Shown here: positions 24,927-39,120 of the stretch, in pieces | Position numbering within the stretch: position 1 is the first letter of the stretch | Layout of the letters: every line of letters starts with the position of its first letter | Assembly (NCBI GenBank): GCA_013397695.1 | Contig: VYZI01000104.1 | Coordinates: 1,197,112-1,261,111, forward strand | Source of the DNA: Centropus unirufus | Taxonomy: Eukaryota > Chordata > Aves > Cuculiformes > Centropidae | Direction of reading: 5' to 3' | Length of the DNA: 64,000 bases | Translations under genes and position numbers: made by a program | Notes under the pieces: model-generated | What the model saw: the letters and a program-made list of their open reading frames with translations, nothing else | Database searches by the model: none | What the model was told of the DNA's origin: nothing

Positions 24927-27900
24927 AGTCCTCCCTTCCACTTCTATATAACGTTAGATATTAAAATAACATGTTTATATTATATAAAAACAAAGTGTTC
25001 CTGGAGAAAGCTGATAGCTCAGGCCACCAGCAGAACATGTCACCATCCATGCTATTTGAATCTCCATTTGGGGCACAATTAGTGAGAGATTTAGTCATAT
25101 CTATGCACAATTATATAACCTTTTTCAAAATGCTATACTTGATATTAGCCATGCTGAATGAATAATACCTCTCAGTGCTGTGCAAATTACCAATATTCAA
25201 AGTGCAAATTGAATGAGAAGGATTTTGTTTTCATGCAGAGGCAGACGGTTTGTGCTACAATGAGATGACCATTTGCTTGTTTCCCATTTAATTTCATATG
25301 CAACTCGCTAATAGCATCCCAATGTCCCTCTCCACATTTCTCTTCTTATGGTGTCTCTAATGCACCTTAAATGAGGAGAGCACTACATCAATAGTCTCAA
25401 TTTAGGCAATGTGTGCTTTTGGCAAAAAAGCAGCAAGTATTACTAGCATAAATCTCCCATTACTATAATGACACATTAAAATGACAGAAGGGTTTACAAT
25501 CTGTGTTGAGAAATATCCATCCACCTGCTCTCTGAAAGCATTATATATGTTTATCTTTTTCCTTCATCCATTTTTATACTAGACTGACTTGCCAAAAATG
25601 AAAAATAACACTAGACATTTATCAAAACACCGACGCTCAATGCAGCATTCCAGTGATATTAGAATGGAGCTGTTTGGATCAGATACCCAATGTTGTTCAT
25701 GTGAGATAAACAAAGAGAAAAGAATATGGGTGACTAATCAGTAATAGTTAATTACAACACACACACAGACACACACACATACATGCAGCCTCCCACGTTT
25801 CCTCAGCCATAAACTGAAAATGACAGAAGGAACAGGCCTTTAATCTAGGTGAAACATTTTTTAATGCCTTTTCTGAATTAAAGGACATTCATTGATCTGG
25901 CTGTCATTCTATTCCATTTGAAATAATAGATCTGCAGAAAAACACTTTTGTTTAATTGAGATAATATTGTATTTTTCCTAAGCCCTGTAGGAGCGAACTG
26001 ATTTATGAGGAACGTTCTTCCTGAACTAAAAAGACACTGGCATATAAAGTCATGACAGCAAAGCCCAGATTCAGAGATTGCTTAATGCCCCTGACTAAAC
26101 AAGTCATTGCATTCATCTCTGCAAGATGGAGATGCTGGTAACACCGCCATGAGGCCCCAAACAGACTGTAATTAATATTTTCTCCCCAAATTGATGCATT
26201 TAGGTGAGCTAGTCACCCATCACATATTCAGAGGGGATGTATGGCCCAGTTCAACTTACCTCACAGCTGAAGTAGTGTGAGCTACACTGTCTTTTCTGGA
26301 TTGCTTTGGAAATAAGGGGGTTTATTCCCTTCTGCTCATCCTGACTTGAGGCATATATAGAAGGTGTCTGTCTTTGCTTTAGGATGCAGCTGTGCAATAC
26401 CCAACCCATACATTTGCCTCTGAGCAATAAAGATAGTTTCTTCTGCTGGGAAATATCATCCAGCTGGTAGAAATCAGCTGGGGTGGACATTTCCACTCCA
26501 TATGCAGCCATAGGCCTGAGGTTAATGTGTTTCACTCCAGATGTTGCATTACCTTACGAGTGGTCCAGTTAATCCTTCGGGGCTAAAATCTCCTGCAAAA
26601 TTATGCTGCTCTCCTTGCGCTGGCAACAAGTCAATTTAGCACTTCAAGGGAAAGTTACAAAAAAAAGACACAAAACTAACTTGGACCACCAAAATGGAAG
26701 AATCACATTGCATATGCCCTAAGAGACTATGTACTAGAACCAGAAAGGACAATTTTTATTTTGCAGGTATTATTGGTGCCAGCACCTCGGTTTTGTGGTG
26801 TGTTGGGCTGAACAGGAACTTTTGGGATGTCTCTTGTCAGGTGGCAGTTGCAACACCTTGATTTGGAAAGAAATTTGGGACATTTTTGTTACTAGCTTGG
26901 ACTGTGTTCACAGCATGAAAATTATGTAAATCTGGTGCTGGAGGTTTCACAGAACACTTGTGACTCCTTACCTGACTAGTGATGCCTTACCTGCTTGCGT
27001 AGATGGAAGTTACTTGGTAACCTAAAGTAAAAAGACCAAAACCACAAAAAAAAAATCCACCACCAAAATCTGCTTCATTTGGAATGGTACCCAGTTTCTT
27101 CAGGGAATTCTTTCTCTTCATCTACTCAAAACCATTATTTAGATGTTATGGGATTTCCTTAGCAGGAATTGTGTCCCTTAAACAACTCACTTTTGTCAAG
27201 GTGCTGTTCTGTAAGTACACATAATTCACATCCACAGGAAAATGAAGTTTTCTTGGAGAAGAGTGAAGTGGTAAGGAACTAAAGACAAAAATTATTAAAA
27301 GAGAAGGAAGATCATCATAAAAAAAGGTTTAATTTCTTATTATATTTGTGCAAACTGAGTATACATGCCCAAACTATGGAATCAGACAGCAAACCCTAAC
27401 AAGAATTGGGGTTCAATTCTGAGGAAAGCATGGTATAACTTTGGATGATGAAGGTTCATTTTTTTTTCTTCTGTTAAAAGAACCAATTTGCCAGTAGGAG
27501 AAAGGAATGAGGAAGCAATGTATTCCAGATACAAAGATCTGTACTTTGTGAGTCAGCACGTTGATAGATACATTAACCCTGTTTTCAAGGGCCTCACAGG
27601 AGTCCGTTTCCATGAATGAAAGAAGCCTTTAGCAGGGGTTCTGCATTGCTCTTGAGGGCTTGTATGCTCTGGCATGTACCTGAGTATGCTGCCTGATCTA
27701 AGCAAATGCCTCTGGGAAGATGTGTACTCATCATCAAATTCTCCTTTTTCTTTTTTTTTTTAGCCCAGCCTGGTTATTGCACTTCTTCCAGGATGGCAGA
27801 CAGCATAATTCTATTCTGAGTATCATTAGAGCTATTTGTGCTGAGCAGTGGATTTCTGTCAGGAAAAAAAAAGGTATTCTGGCACATTTCTTACTTTAAA

Positions 27901-29609
27901 AGTTATTTGTTTTCCCATGTGATTCAAAAGAGGCTTTATGCAGCATTCACTTTTACTCAGGGTTTGCACTAGCATGAAGCAGATCCCTAATCATGGTCAG
28001 CCAATGTTAAATCCCAAGGTCTCAAAACCAGAGTGTTTTGTTTAGCTATACCTGATACCTTGCATACATCCAGCAGTCAGATGTTGCACTCCCTTTATCA
28101 CTGCCCCAGGGCACATCTGACTTCTTGGCCAGTGAAAACAGCAGAATCATGAAGCAGTAGCATAAAAACAAACAAAAATAGAAAAAACACAACAAAAAAG
28201 AAGAAATGAGCTTTCAGTTAATAACAGAGGCAGTAAGAGACTGAGTTGCTGCATTTCCTTGATTTACTATCAAGAAGGTTTCTGGTGATGCTATTTTGTA
28301 CAGGTTAAAGCCTTTGGTAGCATAGAGAGACCTATAATCATTTACTCTGGTCATGTTTTAGTACAGTTTAGTGAAGAGTCCCTCCAAGAGGCAAACCAAT
28401 GTATTCATCCCTATATTAAAGTAAGGGGGAAAGAAAGACAGCAATTATTCACTACATGCACTCATTTGAGAGCAGGGTGGTACCAGATCCACCCTGGTAA
28501 CTGTCTGGAGCAAACTTTGTCTTTTGAAACTGCAAGAGAAGGATATTTGGAGAATTTTCCCTAGCAAGCAATGGGACATAAGTAAAAAAAGCATTACAGC
28601 ATACATCTTCAGTTTACATTTGCTGAAAGCATCACAAAGCAACAAATCCAAGAGCAGAGACATCAAGCCTGCTTTCTCTCACTGGTTTTGTATAAGCATC
28701 TCTCCAGTTTTAGTGCCTGGTGGCACCAACATGGGCCTGTAACCTTTCTCTCTTCTGCAATTCTATTTTACACCCAAGGGACAGATGCACAGTTTGAACA
28801 GGAACACTCATGGGTAAAGTGAAGCTTAGGTGAAAGACTGAGGTTTGCTTCCTCACTTGTTTTTCCCCTTGATGAGGAAACCAGGAAGAAGTATTCATTT
28901 TCTGTGCTCGTATAGTGTTTAATGCAATGGAGCTATGATCAAACTCTGCCAGAGGCCTCTTGGAGTTACAGCAACTAAAATGAGAAACAGCAATAATGAG
29001 ATTTTTCTGTGATTTTACAACAATGTGCTGAGTCTTCTTCAAGTAGCAGCTAATAGGAGTGGGAGCTTTCATTTATATAACTTTTTATGTAATGCTCTTT
29101 TTTCTCCGAGTCTATTTTTGTTTTGAGGCAAAAATTTCCTACTTTTCCTTATCCCCTCACCAAAGCCAAAGAACAAGCAAAGATAACTGTTGCTTTTTTT
29201 ATGTGCTGTCAGCTCATCTTAGACCCACAAGTTTTAATGGCCAGCTCCATACACAGGAGACACTTTGCTAACGAATGACACAGGATCCACATTACCATTA
29301 GCCATCACATTACTGAGAAGAAGTTTTTACTTAAAGAAATATGACTCAAGGGGGAAAGTAAATAAGAGTTACGGCTTTCTATACGAAAAAGATATAACTT
29401 TTTGTAAGATAAAAAAAAAACAATGACTAAAAGTGGTATCCAAAATTTGAGTGGAAATTCGGCTGGAAGTGGGGAGGGGAGCAGGAAGAGCACGTTCTGT
29501 TGCATGCACTTCAGAAATATGAGCAGCTATTTCTGCCACATAGCTCATTGATACTAAATCATGAGGTTTCTATCACAATTAACCAACTATTAAAAAATAC
29601 TAAAAATAC
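24927..29609. other. Unique non-coding sequence, with a stretch that resembles conserved non-coding DNA
   Basis: No supported gene. The part from about 25150 to 26150 is evenly mixed and free of low complexity apart from one CA repeat. It contains several homeodomain-like TAAT/ATTA words and TTTAATT/CATTTA words, a look I associate with conserved non-coding elements; that is an impression only. Open frames (for example 26251-26535 and 28710-29072, both minus) are featureless. Confidence 0.4.
25757..25784 (+). repeat. Short imperfect (CA)n microsatellite
   Basis: About 28 bases of AC dinucleotides, interrupted by a G near the middle and ending in ATACAT. A typical short dinucleotide repeat. 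Confidence 0.9.
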
Positions 29610-29653
29610 TTAAATAAATAAAATATTTAAATAAATAAAATTATTTAAATATT
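29610..29653. repeat. AT-only repeat: 17-bp-period direct repeat plus 12-bp hairpin
   Basis: TTAAATAAATAAAAT occurs at 29610-29624 and again at 29627-29641 (period 17). Overlapping the second copy, AATATTTAAATA (29622-29633) and TATTTAAATATT (29642-29653) form a perfect 12-bp inverted repeat with an 8-base loop. The segment is pure A and T. Confidence 0.85.
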
Positions 29654-32600
29654 AAAAAATTGTTACAGCATAGTGCAGCAAAAGAAATATTACAGCATTC
29701 ATTCCTTAGTGACCTTGTCAGTTAGATGAAAACTTCGCCCACCTGAATTGGGCCTGGGCTGGGAGCACAGTGTAGTTTTGCCCCCCTTTCCAGCAATTTA
29801 GACATGATAGGTTTCATATATTGGGTTTTCAGAGCCACTTGTATTTTTTTTTCTTCTGGTGTGAAGCAAATACCTGCTTTCTGCATGACAGTGGGGCATA
29901 TTCTATACATAGATGAGATAGATCAATACATATATCATACATAATGGCCCAAATTGCCATTGAGGAGAAGAGTTTCTGCTCCAGTGTCAGCATTTTCTTA
30001 GCCACACTGCTGTAACCTATGGCTGGGACTAGCATAAAGTGCTCTGTACTGTACTACACTTTCATCTACAATGTCTTAGACAATATAACTGGTCAACAAA
30101 GATTCTGGGAGAATGTGCCATCAGCCCTCCAGCTCCTTCCTGCTTCCCACTCCCCTTAAGAAAGAAGCTAAAGAAAGCAAGAAAATATTTTTAATCCATG
30201 TCTTCCAGTTCTGTAGTTCTAAAAACCAGAAATTCCTTCTAGTGGAATAATAATTTCTTGATGGAGTCTCATAAATGGTCTGTTTCCCACAGTATCTGAA
30301 ATTGGTTCATTGTGACCACAAAACGAACAGCAGGTAGGAAATGAGTTTGCAGTTGCCAAAATATAATAGATCATTTAGTCATTCTCTGAAGGTTTTAACT
30401 CTTCTTTGGCCATCAGAAGGCGTAATTGCATTGTTGTTATTATAAATCTGGCTGTTGGGTCAATTAATTTACATCATTACCATATCAGAATAAGGCTCAC
30501 GGAGAATGAATGTTAAAAAAATAGACATATTAAAAATATTCATGCACCTTGTTACTACATCCTCTGATTCAACTGATAAACTTTACAGTCAGGAATGTTC
30601 TTTCCTTCCTGTTTTTAATATCATTTGATTATGTTATAGCTAAGGTTTATATAAACGGGAAACACATATGCTTGGCACAACCATGATAGTATACGTTTTC
30701 TTGCATAAAGCCTAAGAGGAACATCGTCAATCCATCAGTAGAAATACATGAAGATTTTAAACTAACAGATTGCATGACAATTCTAACCTCTTTACCACCA
30801 TCTTTAGACGTATCTGGAGGTAAAACACTAACAAGGAAGCAATTTCCACTGCTCAAAAATTTTTTCCTCCAGATACAATTTTTCTGTTTATGGTCTTAAC
30901 ATACAAGTAAAACACACAGGTGTTTGTGCATTCCCACTCACAGCCACATGTCCACATTCCTCTGGTCCCTTCTGACCAATCTTTTCCCTTAAGAACATAT
31001 TTTATCTTTTTTTTGCTTTCTTTCCTTTTCTGTTCTGCATATTTTGCATCTTCTTTTAATGTCTTCGTTCTTTTATTTTTTTCCTCAAAGTAATTTCCTG
31101 TTCTTCTTCCTCCAGCTAAAATTACTGACAAAAAACCATCTTATAACCACTTATAGACCAAATCCTTGAAGAGTTTTCATCTTTTTGCCAATAAAAACCC
31201 TGTGTGAAGTGCTGGCTCTACACATGTTCAGAAAAAAGCTTGTTTGAGCAGAGCCAGGAAGATATCTGTTGCTTTCCATAGATAAGCTCATATATGCCCT
31301 GTCAATTTGTCATTAGTATTTGTTCTGGAATTTCTTGGATGCTTTTTTCTCTTTAAATAAAAAAATATATCCTTTTTTGGGGGGTGAGCTTGCTTTATGA
31401 AAAGGAGTTAGTAAAGCCATTTTAATACATAAATATTTTAATTGTGTCCTGTAGTAGAAATTGTATTTTAATTATATTACTTTGTCTAGAGCTTTTAAAA
31501 AGATAGTGTGGTATAAGTTTGAAAACAGTCTATGTTTGGTGAGTTTTTAGTGTACTTGTACGAGATATAAGACTTAGGGAAAATGATATATTCTTCATCA
31601 GTAAGTGCACCATGACTTAACATTGCATTGGTGATTCCATAAATCCAGGAAAACTAAATGGATCTATAAGCTTTCATTGCTCTCCATCACTAGGCATATC
31701 CATCCTGCAACCCCTTCCCCACAGGCTTGGTCAGTGCTGTGCCACCTCCACGGATCATCATCCAAATGCCTCCTGCGGTCACAGAAGACCTTCTCCACAT
31801 TCAAGTCTCTGCACACAAAAGGTTTTGTTGCATTTTCAGAATTTGTTTGTTTCAGGAGAGTGCATGCTGCTTCTCAGTTTTCTGCACAAAGTCTCAGCAA
31901 GGCAAGCTTCACCCGTGAAAGCAATTCAAGATCTTTTTCATTGTGACTCCATAATGAAAAGGTTAGGAGAAGCTATTTAGAAAGCATTTGGATTGATTTG
32001 TATACATAGTTACTATTCTTGTGAAAGCAACCTAGATAATTATGCCCCTAAATAGCCAAACTATCTGTGGAGAGCTTCCTCCACAATTGTAATTACACTT
32101 GCATTTTGCACATCCAATTAAGCCTGCATTGAAATGCTGTAAAAATGGTCTGCAACATTTTACAATATAATGAAAATGTAGATCCCTTAAAAAAAAACTA
32201 AGGCCAACCCTCCTGAAGTGGCCTCCACAGAGTGCAACAGAATAAAATTAAACGTAATGGAGAGATGCTATATCCTCTCCACTAGAATAAGGGGACTTCA
32301 AAGAGGGGAGCCTGCACTGTTGGTGTCTCATGGTTGACAACAGAATCCTCATTGCAAGCAATAGGAGAAAACTTTCAGCAAGGCAGTCATTACAATCAAG
32401 GACCTTCATGAGTTTAACCGGCATGATTTTGAAGAAGGATACATGAAAGGAAGTGGAAAACAGCATAAGATCAAAATTACATGTAGGGCTTTCTAAGAAA
32501 AAAACCCAAAGGAGTATTTTTAGAATTGTGTTGGGTCAAGGCAGAGTTCACAATTTTTATTCTATATAAATAAATCTAGATAGATGTGAATTTCCAAAGT

Positions 32601-35600
32601 GCTTCAGCAACAACAAACAGCTGATATTCGGTATCAGTCAAATTTGCCTTCATTTACCTTGAATTTACCTTATGGTCACTCATGTCTGGGTAAAGGCAAT
32701 GAAAATGATGCATTCATCTTATCCAAATTTGTATTTCAGAGATTATGACACAGTAAGTCTGTTCACTGTCACAATTTGCTAAATGAAAGTGTTTCTCTTT
32801 CCTTTGATAATAAAAATCGCCCACACTGGAACTCAAAGCAGGAGGCCAGAGTAGGTAAAAAATGGGCGTAGAACCCTCCTTGAGAGTTTCACCAGATCAA
32901 ATAAAACTGAGGTAATATCAGATATGTTAGAAGCACTACAATCTCCTAATTTTTCGACTGAGAGAATAAGGATGGAAGTAACCAAAGTTTTTTATTTAGA
33001 GTGTATCTAAAATAAGACTGGGTCTATTATATAAATTATCTATGCCTGGGAGTTATAAATTAACCACCAATGACTGGTTATTTCAAAAAAAGGAAAAGAG
33101 AAATCTCACTGGATTAATTCCCCTGATTTCTGTCATTCAGGCAGAGTCTACTAAGTTTGTGTTACAGCAAAAATTATTTGTGCATTTTAACATTTCTAAC
33201 ATTTACTAAAAACTCCCATCCAGTCTCTTCAGCTCAGCCACTTCTGGTAGATCAGTCACCTGGAATGGGAAACTCTGCAGGTTTTCAGATTGTGGTACCC
33301 TTTTCTGGGCTTACAATGTTGTTTTCAGCAAGTTGTTATTCAGCAAGTAAAGAGTCAATGCAATATTTTGGGTAGCATCAAAGAGTTTAAAAAAATGCAA
33401 ACAGAATTGCTCAAAAATTAGATGGGTTTTTAAATACCCTAGGAAATTTCCTAGCAAGAATCTCACGTGTCTTCAGTTCAGTCTTCCCAATGCTGAAAAC
33501 ACCAAAGGATATAATTCTGCTATCTCCACTCAACAAAAATTTGAGAGAGTTACTTAGTAAACCTTTTTGGTGAAAACTTGCAATATATTTTTTCAAATCC
33601 TATATATTTTGTTTAGGAAATGGTCTTACAGTGTTTCATACCTTTTGACTGCTTCCTGCTCCTGTCCTGGCTAAAGTCCTTGTAAAATGAGCAGGATATA
33701 CTAATGTCTCCCTTTCCTAACTATGCTAAGGGTTGAAGGTATTTTTCCAGCCTAGGTAAAGCTTTTCACTCCATACATGTCCACGGTGAGATGCTGCTCA
33801 CTAGAGCACAATGTCCAACCCAGAACTGGTGTTGTGCAGACTTCTTATATGGGAGACAGGGAAGAATTTCAGCCAGATCACTCCTCTAAAAAAGAATGTG
33901 TCAAACTATACTCCTATAAAAATAAATTACTCTATCAAAGTACATGTGTTCCAGGAAGAAAACATCAGTATCTATATTTTAGTTCCCAGCTTGCTGTTAA
34001 AACACAGCACTAGCTGTAAAACTGAAAATGAACTAGAGAAAACACATATTTTAGCCACTCTAATTTTGATTTGGGTTTCTGTTTGAAGCGCAGAAGATGG
34101 AACAAGGAGGGGCTTGGGGAATAAAATAATCTCACCAGAAAACACTTGACAGAAGACTCCACCCAGCACCTTTTGCTGAGGAGTCATTGGTGAATTATGA
34201 TGATTTTGTCTTCCCTGTCACTGTGGCTAGTGCCAGTGTGGATATCAACAAGGAAATAAATCTGGTCCTTCACAACGCTGTGTGTTGAGTAAGATGAAGT
34301 TATGCAGAAGCTGTAAAATAAAACAAACCAGAAGGGAAACTGTATCTGAATTTTAACATTATTGTTTGCTACTACCACTTATAGTCTTAATGCTCTGTAT
34401 GATGATCCCTCTGGGTTGCCAAAATAGCTTTCTCAAGGAGGATTTGATTTGTGAAAACCAAAACAAAACACCAGCTTAACACATCTTGCTGGCTTAAAAT
34501 TTTTAATGATACAAAAATAAGCTAGAGTTATCATAGGTTGATATGCATAGCTCACAGATCTTCCAAAATGATTTGCAACAACAGGCAGCAGCTATCTCAG
34601 ATCAAAGGAGGCTTCTAGCTTGATGAGAAAATGCATAACTCTTTCTATTAAATATTGAGATGATAAATAAGAATACATCCTGGAGGTATCTGTATGCAGG
34701 CATATATACACAAATATATACACAAATACCTATACACACACATACATATTGCTCCAAATGATCTATAACTGTATCTCTGTATATCCATATACACATACAA
34801 ATGTGTATGCATGTTTGTATGCACACAAACTTAAAGTCATAATTTGGGGATCAAATTCTACTCAATAACCAATTAGATATTTTTCTCCTGACCATTACTT
34901 TAAATATTAATACAATTTCTTTTTCATAAATGTGAAGACTGTCAACGATTTCTTATAACTGCTAGCTAATTCAAAGGAAAAGAAATGTGGTCGGGGGAGC
35001 ATCAGTTAATTTCAGTCCCATGATTGTCAACAGATAGGCACTGTACAACACATTTCTTTACAAGTCATAATCCATATTTTTCAGCATATGTATGCTGACG
35101 TCAAGTTTGGGAGATCAGAATACCGATGAGAGCAGAACAATGCAGTCGGTCACTTATGTCAAGTGACAAAGTTTTATCATGGATAGATTACGTTTTGGAC
35201 ACTTTATCACAGTGAAATATTCCCAGAAATTATTACAAATAGCCACATAGATCATATCAAAATGGGTATTAAATGAAGGCTGATATGCAGCAGATATGGA
35301 AGAACTTTCTTGTTATTCCAGGTCCTGTTTTAATTGACACTCCTAGTCTAGCTTTAGGTTTTTTTTTATCTCCTCCATCATTTATTTGACATCTCTAGTG
35401 TGATGGGAGTTATATTCAAAATTAATGTGAAAAAATTTCCAGTACTCTGTCTGGTTAAAGAGATTCTGCTGATTCATATTAGCATCTTTGCTTGTCAGGG
35501 TGCTGGCCGAGGTACAGATGGGTCATTAGTTTTAAATAAGAGACAGATTCAAAGAATCTGATTCATCTTTATATTTGTTTCTCAGTACTTTAATTGTATG

Positions 35601-38337
35601 TGTGGAAAGACTTTGTTAACAGCACTTGACACAATTTCATAAATTAATCTCCTTCTAATCCCTGGGGGCAGCACACTCCCACCAGCTGACTCTGACCCTG
35701 TGGTTTACTGTTGGCCTATCAGTTCCTATTGACCTCAGCAAGAACAGGACCACATCCGTATTCCTGTAAAAGCTGCTTTCTGTCATTGCCAGCTTACATG
35801 AACCTTACCTTTAACAGTAAGAAACAGTACGAGGATTCACAGCAGACATTTTCAGCACCAAACAATTTACATAAGAAAAAAAAAAATCAAAACAGGGAAA
35901 TGAGACTTTTACCAGAAAATGTGATGATTTTTCATTGGTGCCTTTTTTTAAATTTTTAATCAAGGAACCTTAAATGAAGTAGAAAAAAAAACATTACGTT
36001 CCCTTCTGGATTTGTTAATCTCTCCCAAAGGTGATTGTTAACCCATTTCTTCTCACTTAATCTCAGACTAATATTATGATTCTAACTGAAATCACAACTT
36101 AAGGTACTATTTCAAGAGCAACAGTCAGCTTATACTCTCCCCAGCATATTTTCCTGTCAAACACAGTTTCTCAACTGCTAAATGCCTCCAAAAGCAGTCT
36201 GATGGTTTAAAATTATGATGATGCAAAAAAGTAGGGCAGACAGGGAGAGGAAATTTTTCAAAGGCAGTCGTGATTGCCACAAGTCCTAATTCCACTGCAA
36301 TCAGTATTAAAATGTGCATTGCTTCCAGTGCTAGCAGAGGTGGACTGCCATAATAAAGTCAGAACCCTGCTTGTTTTCAAGTCAGCACAGAATGAGTCAG
36401 CTTGTACAATGTGAAAAGTTTATATGGTCTTCTAGATACACATTAACAGTAGATCTGGTTATATTCATTCTCTTTTCCTAAAATGGAGGGGGTTTTTATT
36501 ACATAAAGCATATCATTAAAGGCTGAATTATAGGTGATCTGACCTTCACTCACACAGTACAGTGGGTTTATTTTGGGTCTATATTGCAAGAGACAGAATA
36601 AATTTCTCTCCAAGGCTTATAGCTGGTCAATAATGATCTATTGAATAAAAAGTCAACTTCTGCTTCAAAATGGTACGGCTTTAATTTTTATTTAAATACA
36701 GAAGTAGACTGTAAGAATTCTTTTCTCTGAATTTACTTGTGTTTTTTTCTTTCACTGTGATTTATGTCAGTGGACAATCACATTTTCAAATCTGTGCGCA
36801 GAGACAGAACCTGGATAATATAACAGCTGCTGTAAGTTTGCAGTCAAACTGTACTAATCAGTCCTGGCAGCTGGAAATGACTTTCCCCCTGTTATTCAGA
36901 GGAGGTAAAAAACAGAATTTATATTGTTCCTATTGCTATTCCAGATTCCCTTTTAGTTAGACCAGCACAGATATGAGAGAACAGAAATATCAAAGAAAGA
37001 CTGATAAGACCCAGTCAGTTTTTTCACAGAGAAACGTTATTTCTTGCAGTGAGTCAAAACGAAGATCTTACAAGTGAAGAGTACATAGGCCTGTAAAGAG
37101 AGTGAGAGACTGCCACTGACCTCCAGAATTTCTGGTACTGCAGGTCTTTGTCTCCAGACTGTGCCCAAGTATATGGGTCCAAAACTTTTGAATAGGCAGC
37201 TCCTAACCTTCAAGACAGATTTCCAGCAAACAATCTTTCTGCCACAACAGCTTCTCCAAAGATAATACAATGCCAGGGACAAACCAGGAGTGAATCCCAG
37301 CTGCTTTAACATCCTGGCTGAGAAGGTGGCCAAGTTCCTCCTCAAAAAAAAAGAGCCTTTTCAGATAAAAATGTTTGTAACTTCAGAAACAGTTGAGACT
37401 CTCCAATATATGCGGAATGTCAGGTTCCACATGGAGCAGTTATTAACAGCAGCTGTCCTGATATGCCATCAGTCTATCTTATTATGGTATTGATTTTTGC
37501 TATGCCTGACATCCCCAAACTTGCTACTACAAGAGGCGCAACCATCTTATTTTTAGCTATACTGTCAATATCTTTTTCCAATATAATTTCTGCCTAGATT
37601 GTTCCTAATTAAGCACCTAAGATGCTCTTTCCAGGTTATGTCAAGAGTAAATTTCCCTTTAATCAATACTTTTTTCTCTGCCTATTTTATTCTTGTTTTC
37701 AACTGCAAGATTTACTCTGAAATTCAAACAAGCATCCAGTAACATACCACAGCCTGGGACAGGTAGTGCACAGCTACAACCTTTGTGGTCTTCAAGAAAG
37801 AAAAGATCGTCATGAATTAGGACTTACCTGGTTGTGGCACCAACAGCCAGCACCTCTGTTCTTATGAATTATTTAGACTGTTGCATTCACAAAAGAACTG
37901 CAAGGGTCTCTGTAATTAATAAAAAATAAATTTGACCTTCTAACATGTAACAAGTTAAAGTACATCTGCAGGGATGAAATACAGAAACTACCTCATGCTG
38001 TTAGAAAAAGATATAATATTTACAGTAGGTGATGCTCACACATGCAGTGCTCATCATTCCTTGTATTTAACTGTGCTGGAGCTTGCATTCTTCTCTACAG
38101 AAACTAAAGATTTCCCTGGGATCATTTAAATAACAGCCAACAGCTTCTCTTGCTTTAAAAAACGCGTTTTCCCTATGTGCATTACACATGTAAAAGAGTT
38201 TAAACCATTTAACTCTATAATTTAGATGGTAATTTCACTGTTTTTATCACGTGATTTAATGAAAGGAAAGACTACCAAAATTTGAAACAGCAGCCACTCC
38301 AGCTTTCCCGGGCATCAGCTGTTATCAGCACAGAGGC
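29654..38337. other. Unique non-coding sequence
   Basis: No supported gene. A possible exon-like stretch at about 31725-31821 is discussed in the findings but is too weak to call. T-rich sequence near 31005-31090 gives a spurious lysine-rich frame on the minus strand. An AC/AT-rich low-complexity stretch at 34701-34825 is listed separately. Confidence 0.5.
34701..34825 (+). repeat. AC/AT-rich low-complexity stretch
   Basis: Words such as CATATATACACAAATA, TATACACACACATACAT and GTATATCCATATACACATACA recur. It looks like a decayed (CA)n/(TA)n microsatellite, interrupted at about 34751-34777 by ordinary sequence. Confidence 0.7.
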
Positions 38338-38552
38338 CAAAGAGTAATGCAGAAAAGAAACTTCAAGGAAGATATTAGGAAAAACTTTCTGATTGTAAGA
38401 AAACTGAATCACTGAGACAGAAACTGGCAAAGTCTTTATGTAACTTCAACAGGTTAAACAGATGTCTGTTCGAATGACACAAGCACCACGATTCCTTAGA
38501 TCTTGGTAGTATACTTAGGTTTGTTTGTGCTGGATGGTTCCATGATTTTTGT
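38338..38552 (+). mobile_element. Old CR1-type LINE 3' end
   Basis: The plus strand aligns by eye with the 3' end of sauropsid CR1 elements. It has a 20-base stretch of the form GATATTAGGAAAAACTTTCT at 38371-38390, followed by a GTAAGA...CTGAATCACTGAGACAGAAACT section. Then comes CAACAGGTTAAACAGATGTCTGT (38446-38468 region), matching the usual AACAGGTTGGACAAACACCTGTC block. A TTCCATGA word at 38538-38545 resembles the terminal CR1 octamer-like repeat. The first block corresponds to the RNF...DIRKNF section near the ORF2 end. It is strongly diverged and 5'-truncated. I saw no target-site duplication. Confidence 0.65.
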
Positions 38553-39120
38553 CATAAAGATCAAGCTTATACAAACTACATCGTTGTAGGAATTTGAACA
38601 GAAATTTTGTTACCATTTGGTTCATTTCTGGTTGTAGATAAATTCTTAACGTCCTGAAAAGCAAGTTCCTGTGCCTCTTTGGTGGAACACCTCAGCCTCA
38701 GATGGGAGATGAGTACCTTCCTCTTTGTATGGGTGCTTTGCTTGGTTAGTTTGGTTCAGTTTCTGGGTGGGCTCTTCACCTGGAGCAATCCAGCCACTAA
38801 AAAGATTTTAAGTAGATAAAATTTGCTTGAGAAATTAAGCAGTTTTGCTGTTCACCTTCATTGTCATCCAACATCCAGGCTGACATTTGCTTTAATAGGT
38901 AGGTTGCCATTTGTAGAGCAGCTCTTTAGTGACGAGTTTGAAATATCTCCCCCTCCACTCACTTTCTTTTCCCCCATCAGAATATTGAGGTCTACCTCAT
39001 GATTTTATACTGTTTGTATTTTCCTAAGCACACAGACAAAATGCATCAGAATTTATTCCAATATTTCATGAGCATCAAATAAAAGTTGTTTTAGCTTTCT
39101 CCCCTACTACTTGTCAATTC

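Noticed and set aside
24073..25082. Overlapping 170-205 codon frames rich in Ser, Phe, Leu and Pro
   Set aside because: They are translations of the pyrimidine array and CTTC repeat, and they cross the N gap.
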